Positions 59,496 through 64,000 of a stretch of 64,000 nucleotides of DNA are shown piece after piece. The notes beneath the pieces are model-generated. The model was not told the DNA's origin, made no database searches, and saw only the letters and a program-made list of their open reading frames with translations. The translations under genes were made by a program, and so were the position numbers. Source of the DNA: UBA3069 sp050633465 (lineage in GTDB: Bacteria > Pseudomonadota > Alphaproteobacteria > Rhodobacterales > Rhodobacteraceae); contig JBOEGO010000017.1 in the NCBI GenBank assembly GCA_050633465.1, forward strand, positions 124,001 to 188,000. Reading direction: 5' to 3'. Each line of letters begins with the position of its first letter. Position 1 is the first letter of the stretch.

Positions 59496-61592
59496 ATGCC
59501 CAGCGAAACGATCAACGACAACATCACGATCGAACAGGAGGGCGAGATTGCCCTGATCTGTATCGACAACCCGCCAGTCAATGCATTCGGGTTGGATGTG
59601 CGCAAGGGTTTGCAGACCGCCATCAAACAATTGAACACCGCAGGCAGCGCCAAGGCGATTGCGATTTACTGTGCCGGGCGCACATTTGTGGCCGGTGCGG
59701 ATATCAAGGAATTCGGCAAAGCCCCACAGCCCCCCGCCCTGCCCGACCTGCTGAACGAGGTCGAACAATCCGCGATTCCGGTGATTTCGGTGCTGCATGG
59801 CACGGCACTGGGTGGTGGTTTGGAACTGGGTCTGGCGACCCATGCCCGCATCGGTGTTGCAGGGCTGCGCGTTGGCCTGCCCGAGATTTTTCTGGGCCTG
59901 CTGCCCGGTGCCGGTGGCACGCAGCGGGTGCCGCGTCTGACGGGGATTCCCTTTGCGTTGGATATGTGCCTGTCGGGCCGTCAGGTCGGTGCAAAAGAGG
60001 CGCTGGAAAAGGGTCTGATCGACCGGATTGAAACGGGTGAACCGCGCGATATCGCGTTGAAAGCCGCCGGTGATGTGATTTCTGGCGCGCTGACCACACG
60101 CCGCACCGACCAGATTGAAACCGCCCCCGATGACAAGGCGCTGGCCGACACCGCCGCCATGCTAAAGGCGAAACAGGCGCATCTGTTTTCCCCCCATAAG
60201 ATTGTCGAGGCCGTGGCCGCATCAACCGGCCCGCTGGAGGCAGGCCTGAAGGTCGAACGCCAGGCATTCATGGACGCGATGCAAACCCCGCAGCGTGGCG
60301 GTTTGATCCATGCGTTTTTCGGTGAACGCGCCGTGTCCAACATCCCCGAAGCCAAAGGCCCGACCCGCGATATTGCGAAAATCGGCGTGATTGGCGGCGG
60401 CACCATGGGGTCGGGCATCGCCACGTCCTGTTTGCTGGCGGGCATCCCCGTGCGCCTGATCGAGGTCGCCGCCGAAGGGTTGGAACGTGGCGTTGCCACC
60501 ATCACCAAAAATCTGGATGGCGCGGTTTCGCGCGGCAAATTAAGCGCCGACAAACGCGACGCCACGCTGGCCATGCTGGAGCCGTCACTGGGTCTGGAGG
60601 CGCTGTCGGATGTCGATCTGGTGATCGAAGCCGTGTTCGAAAAGATGGAAGTGAAAAAGGACATTTTTGGCCAGCTGAACACCATCTGCAAGGAAGGTGC
60701 CATTCTGGCGTCGAACACCTCCTATCTGGATATCAACGAAATCGCCGATTGCACATCGCGCCCGGCTGATGTGATCGGGTTGCATTTTTTCAGCCCCGCG
60801 CATGTGATGCGCCTGCTGGAAATCGTGCAGGGTGCAAAAACCGCGCCTGACGTTTTGGCGACAGGGTTTGCGCTGGCGAAAAAGCTGAAAAAGATCGGCG
60901 TGTTGGCGCAGGTTTGCGACGGGTTTATCGGCAACCGCATTCTGGCGCATTACGGCAAAACCGCCAGCTATCTGGTGTTGGACGGTGCCAGCCCGCAACA
61001 GGTGGACAGCGCATTGGAAGGGTTCGGATTTGCCATGGGCCCGCATAAGGTGGGCGATCTGGCGGGGCTGGACATCGGTTGGATGACGCGCAAGCGCAAG
61101 GCCGATGACCGCGACCCCAATGAACGCTATGCCGGTGATGTGGCTGACAAAATATGCGAAAATGGCTGGTTCGGGCGCAAGACCGGACAGGGCTATTATA
61201 TCTACAACGCCGGTGCGCCCGTGCCGAACGCCGAGGTCGCGACCATCATTGATGATGTGCGCGCCGCCAATGGCATCACCCCGCGTGAATTCACCGACGA
61301 GGACATCGTAGACCGTTATATGACGGCCATGATTGTCGAGGCCACCCGCGTGGTCGAAGACGGCACCGCCAAGCGCCCCGTGGACGTGGATATGGTGTTC
61401 CTGTTCGGTTACGGTTTCCCGCGCCATCGCGGCGGGCCGCTGTGTTACGCCGACACAATCGGCGCAGCGGCACTGATCAAGCGGATCGAAACATACGCCA
61501 AGGACGATTCTAACTATTGGCAGGTCCCCGACCTGCTGCGCAAAATGGCTGCTGACGGCACCACATTTGCTGATCTCAACAAGGAGGCCTGA
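59496..61592 (+). CDS. enoyl-CoA hydratase / 3-hydroxyacyl-CoA dehydrogenase bifunctional enzyme (FadJ-like)
   Basis: A 698-residue bifunctional beta-oxidation enzyme. The crotonase domain (about 1-190) has VAGADIKEFG, GGGLELGLATHARIG and LPEIFLGLLPGAGGTQR with the two catalytic Glu. The NAD-binding domain (about 295-480) opens with IGVIGGGTMGSGIATSCL and holds HFFSPAHVMRLLEIV; the helical C-terminal domains follow to the end (GPHKVGDLAGLDIG). AAAGGA precedes the ATG at 59496. No partner thiolase lies in the rest of the window; the two dehydrogenases follow at once. Confidence 0.92.
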   Translation: MPSETINDNITIEQEGEIALICIDNPPVNAFGLDVRKGLQTAIKQLNTAGSAKAIAIYCAGRTFVAGADIKEFGKAPQPPALPDLLNEVEQSAIPVISVLHGTALGGGLELGLATHARIGVAGLRVGLPEIFLGLLPGAGGTQRVPRLTGIPFALDMCLSGRQVGAKEALEKGLIDRIETGEPRDIALKAAGDVISGALTTRRTDQIETAPDDKALADTAAMLKAKQAHLFSPHKIVEAVAASTGPLEAGLKVERQAFMDAMQTPQRGGLIHAFFGERAVSNIPEAKGPTRDIAKIGVIGGGTMGSGIATSCLLAGIPVRLIEVAAEGLERGVATITKNLDGAVSRGKLSADKRDATLAMLEPSLGLEALSDVDLVIEAVFEKMEVKKDIFGQLNTICKEGAILASNTSYLDINEIADCTSRPADVIGLHFFSPAHVMRLLEIVQGAKTAPDVLATGFALAKKLKKIGVLAQVCDGFIGNRILAHYGKTASYLVLDGASPQQVDSALEGFGFAMGPHKVGDLAGLDIGWMTRKRKADDRDPNERYAGDVADKICENGWFGRKTGQGYYIYNAGAPVPNAEVATIIDDVRAANGITPREFTDEDIVDRYMTAMIVEATRVVEDGTAKRPVDVDMVFLFGYGFPRHRGGPLCYADTIGAAALIKRIETYAKDDSNYWQVPDLLRKMAADGTTFADLNKEA

Positions 61593-61595
61593 TCC

Positions 61596-62783
61596 ATGGA
61601 TCTGAATTTTACCCCCGAAGAAAATGCATTCCGCGAGGAAGTGCGCAGCTATCTGGCTGAAAACCTGCCAGAACATATTTCGGGCGCGGTGCGTTCGGGT
61701 AGCGAAATGAGCAAGGAAATGGTCGAGGAATGGCACGCCATTTTGCAGCGCAAGGGCTGGCTGGCGACCATCTGGCCCGTGGAATTTGGTGGCCCCGGCT
61801 GGACCCCCGTTGAAAAATACATTTTCGAGGATGAGTGCTGTAAGGCCTATGCGCCGCGCATCGTTCCCTTTGGTTTGAACATGCTGGGGCCGGTTCTGAT
61901 CAAGTTCGGCAATGACGAACAGAAATCGACCATCCTGCCGCGCATTCTGGATGGCACCGATTGGTGGTGTCAGGGGTATTCGGAGCCGGGTGCCGGGTCT
62001 GACCTTGCCAGCCTGAAAACCCGTGCCGTGCGTGATGGCGACGAATGGGTGATCAACGGTCAGAAAACATGGACCACCCTTGGCCAGCACGCAGACAAGA
62101 TTTTCTGCCTGTGCCGCACCGACCCCGATGCCAAGCAACAGTCGGGTATTTCGTTCATTCTGGTGGATATGGATGCCCCCGGTGTGGAACTGCGCCCGAT
62201 CAAGTTGATCGAGGGCGGCCACGAGGTGAACGAGGTGTTTTTCACCGATGTGCGCGTGCCCTATACCAACCTTGTCGGCGAAGAGAACAAGGGCTGGACC
62301 ATCGCGAAATACCTGCTGACGCATGAACGCACAGGCATCGCGGGCGTCGGGTTTTCCATGCAAAGTCTGGAGGAGGTCAAGGCACTGGCCCGCACCATTC
62401 GTCGCAATGGCAAACCGCTGGCGCAGGACCCGCTGTTCGCGGCCCGCATTGCACAGGTCGAAATTGATCTGGAAGCGATGAAGCTGACCAACCTGCGGAT
62501 GCTGTTCAAGGCGCAACAACAGGGTGCGCCCGGTCCCGAGACCTCGATCCTGAAGATCAAGGGGACGGTGATCAACCAGGAACTGAAGGATCTGGCACGG
62601 CGTGCGCTTGGCCCAGTGGCTGCGCCCTTCCCCGGTCATGTGACCGACGGCAATATCATGTTCGGCCCCGAAGATACGGCCAACAATGCCGCGCGTTATT
62701 TCAACAACCGTAAAACGTCGATTTTCGGTGGATCGAACGAGATCCAGCGCAATATCCTGACCAAAACCATGCTGGAGCTTTGA
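61596..62783 (+). CDS. acyl-CoA dehydrogenase, larger subunit of a second pair
   Basis: A 395-residue FAD enzyme with WCQGYSEPGAGSDLASLKTRA and the C-terminal GGSNEIQRNILTKTMLEL. It starts three bases after the fadJ-like stop and is followed, three bases on, by a shorter paralogue, repeating the arrangement at 36.5 kb. Its sequence resembles the 401-residue homologue there, so the two operons probably handle related substrates. Confidence 0.92.
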   Translation: MDLNFTPEENAFREEVRSYLAENLPEHISGAVRSGSEMSKEMVEEWHAILQRKGWLATIWPVEFGGPGWTPVEKYIFEDECCKAYAPRIVPFGLNMLGPVLIKFGNDEQKSTILPRILDGTDWWCQGYSEPGAGSDLASLKTRAVRDGDEWVINGQKTWTTLGQHADKIFCLCRTDPDAKQQSGISFILVDMDAPGVELRPIKLIEGGHEVNEVFFTDVRVPYTNLVGEENKGWTIAKYLLTHERTGIAGVGFSMQSLEEVKALARTIRRNGKPLAQDPLFAARIAQVEIDLEAMKLTNLRMLFKAQQQGAPGPETSILKIKGTVINQELKDLARRALGPVAAPFPGHVTDGNIMFGPEDTANNAARYFNNRKTSIFGGSNEIQRNILTKTMLEL

Positions 62784-62786
62784 CCG

Positions 62787-63860
62787 ATGGATTTCACACT
62801 GACCGAAGACCGCCGGATGCTACAAGACAGCCTGTCGCGCTATCTGGCTGAACAATACCCCGTCGAACACCGCAACAAGGTCGCCTATGACCTGCCCTGC
62901 CATGACCCCGCAAAATGGGATGAACTGGCCGAACTGGGCGCGTTGTTTGCCCTTGCCCCCGAGGATGCGGGCGGTTTTGGCGGCACGGGTTTTGACATCA
63001 ACGTGGTGTTCGAAGCACTGGGCACCAACCTGAACCCCGAACCCGTGTTGGGCGCGTTGATGGCATCGCGCGTGATGACCAAAGCGGGCGCCGACCAGGA
63101 GGCATTGCTGTCGGGCGCGACCAAATATGCATTCGCCGTGTCCGAAGTCGAAGCCCCCTATGACATCGCGTTTCTAGAGGCATCGGCCAAGGCATCCGGC
63201 GACGGCTATGTTTTGTCGGGCCGCAAGACATCGGTTTACGGCGGGCAAGCCGCAGATGTGTTTTTGGTTGCGGCGCAACTGGATGGCAAACTGGCCGTGT
63301 TCGAGGTGCAGGCCGCAGACGCCAATATTGTCAGCTATCCGATGATGGACGGCGGCGGCGCGGCAGAATTGCTGATGGATGACACCAAGGCCACGCTGGT
63401 CATGGCCGATGCCGCAGACGCCGTGCAGGACGCGCTGAACGCGGGCGTCGTTGCCCTGTGCGCCGAGGCCGTGGGCGCCATGGTTGTGACCCATGACACC
63501 ACCGTCGATTACCTGAAACAGCGCAAACAGTTCGGCGTGCCGATTGGCAAATTCCAGGTGCTACAACACCGCGCCGTGGATATGCTGACCGAAATCGAAC
63601 AGGCCCGTTCGATCACGATCAAGGCAGCGGCGGAACTGGGTGGCGAACATGCCACGCGCTATGCCTCGATGGCGAAAAACATGATTGGCCGCGCGGCCCG
63701 TCTGATCGCAGAGGAAGCCATCCAGATGCATGGCGGCATCGCGATGACATGGGAATACCCGATTTCGCATTACGCCAAACGTCTGATCATGCTGGACGCA
63801 CAATTGGGTGATACCGATTTCCACCTGACCCGCATCATGGATGCATTGAAAGCGGCCTGA
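62787..63860 (+). CDS. acyl-CoA dehydrogenase, smaller subunit of a second pair
   Basis: A 357-residue paralogue lacking the EPGAGSD signature; the middle domain is degenerate (KASGDGYVLSGRKTSVYGG). The C-terminal bundle has LKQRKQFGVPIGKFQVLQHR and AIQMHGGIAMTWEYPISHYA. As with the 37.7 kb gene, it looks like the second chain of a heteromeric dehydrogenase. Followed by a terminator. Confidence 0.9.
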   Translation: MDFTLTEDRRMLQDSLSRYLAEQYPVEHRNKVAYDLPCHDPAKWDELAELGALFALAPEDAGGFGGTGFDINVVFEALGTNLNPEPVLGALMASRVMTKAGADQEALLSGATKYAFAVSEVEAPYDIAFLEASAKASGDGYVLSGRKTSVYGGQAADVFLVAAQLDGKLAVFEVQAADANIVSYPMMDGGGAAELLMDDTKATLVMADAADAVQDALNAGVVALCAEAVGAMVVTHDTTVDYLKQRKQFGVPIGKFQVLQHRAVDMLTEIEQARSITIKAAAELGGEHATRYASMAKNMIGRAARLIAEEAIQMHGGIAMTWEYPISHYAKRLIMLDAQLGDTDFHLTRIMDALKAA

Positions 63861-63876
63861 CCGACCCGACATTGTG

Positions 63877-63913
63877 AAAAGGGGCGTGGGGGGAAACTCC
63901 TGCGCCCTTTTTG
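63877..63913 (+). terminator. Rho-independent terminator after the fadJ-like operon
   Basis: AAAAGGGGCG (63877-63886) pairs with the complementary strand in GCGCCCTTTTTG (63902-63913), with an internal GGGG..CTCC partial stem. The run of T follows. The last 87 bases of the window contain no feature I can identify. Confidence 0.75.
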
Positions 63914-64000
63914 CTTTGGCCAGTAACATGAGCGTAAGGAATAGCTGCTAACCAGAGTCATCAATTCCTCGGGTATCTCTGTGTTGCATGGCCGAATACA

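Noticed and set aside
60585..62639. 684-residue minus-strand open frame
   Set aside because: Antisense to the FadJ-like enzyme and the acyl-CoA dehydrogenase, both with intact motifs; shadow composition.

Overview
The window reads as a chromosomal segment of a heterotrophic alphaproteobacterium of the Rhodobacteraceae (Roseobacter-like). The grounds are the GC-rich coding bias, very frequent ATGA/GTGA stop-start overlaps, a DmdB-like acyl-CoA ligase with the N-terminus typical of roseobacters, liv-type transporters beside acyl-CoA catabolism genes, CbiZ-type corrinoid salvage, and short intergenic repeats I associate with Rhodobacterales. This is inference from gene content; no rRNA or other phylogenetic marker is present. 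I saw no tRNA, rRNA, IS element, prophage or CRISPR array.

Layout. 1-9 kb: housekeeping and miscellaneous genes (truncated 3-hydroxyacyl-CoA dehydrogenase, NlpC/P60 hydrolase, M17 aminopeptidase, beta-carbonic anhydrase, a cytosolic leucine-rich-repeat protein whose start codon lies in a perfect hairpin, a DUF4139 secreted protein, asd). 9-16.5 kb: an MFS carrier and a peptide-type ABC uptake operon (binding protein, two permeases, double ATPase) ending in an unannotated transglutaminase-like protein and an SDR. 16.7-18.4 kb: panB-panC. 18.4-23.6 kb, minus strand: an M20 deacylase, then gph, rpe, class II fba and fbp.

23.8-45.7 kb is an acyl-CoA catabolic region: two acyl-CoA ligases, an IclR and a MarR regulator, two thioesterases, quinone-oxidoreductase-type MDR proteins, a complete branched-chain-type ABC importer (livK-H-M-G-F), and a plus-strand operon with a paired acyl-CoA dehydrogenase, two SDRs, MaoC hydratase, thiolase, histidine phosphatase and an ACAD10/11-like phosphotransferase. 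A second paired acyl-CoA dehydrogenase follows a FadJ-type bifunctional enzyme at 59.5-63.9 kb. The promoters of these units share TTCCGCA-type sites, which suggests one regulon.

46.7-54.4 kb is a self-contained vitamin B12 uptake and salvage operon: cobalamin riboswitch, an SD-pairing leader hairpin, TonB receptor, BtuF-BtuC-BtuD, CbiZ, then its own ExbB, two different ExbDs and TonB. 54.4-57.6 kb is a zinc-uptake locus (znuA divergent from zur-znuC-znuB around a palindromic Zur-type box) with several His-rich proteins. 57.6-59.3 kb is adenine deaminase.

No single gene here is an obviously new system. The best leads are the shared operator of the acyl-CoA genes, the kinase/phosphatase plus paired-ACAD module, the hairpin-occluded LRR gene, the all-in-one B12 operon, and the transglutaminase-like protein tied to the peptide importer.
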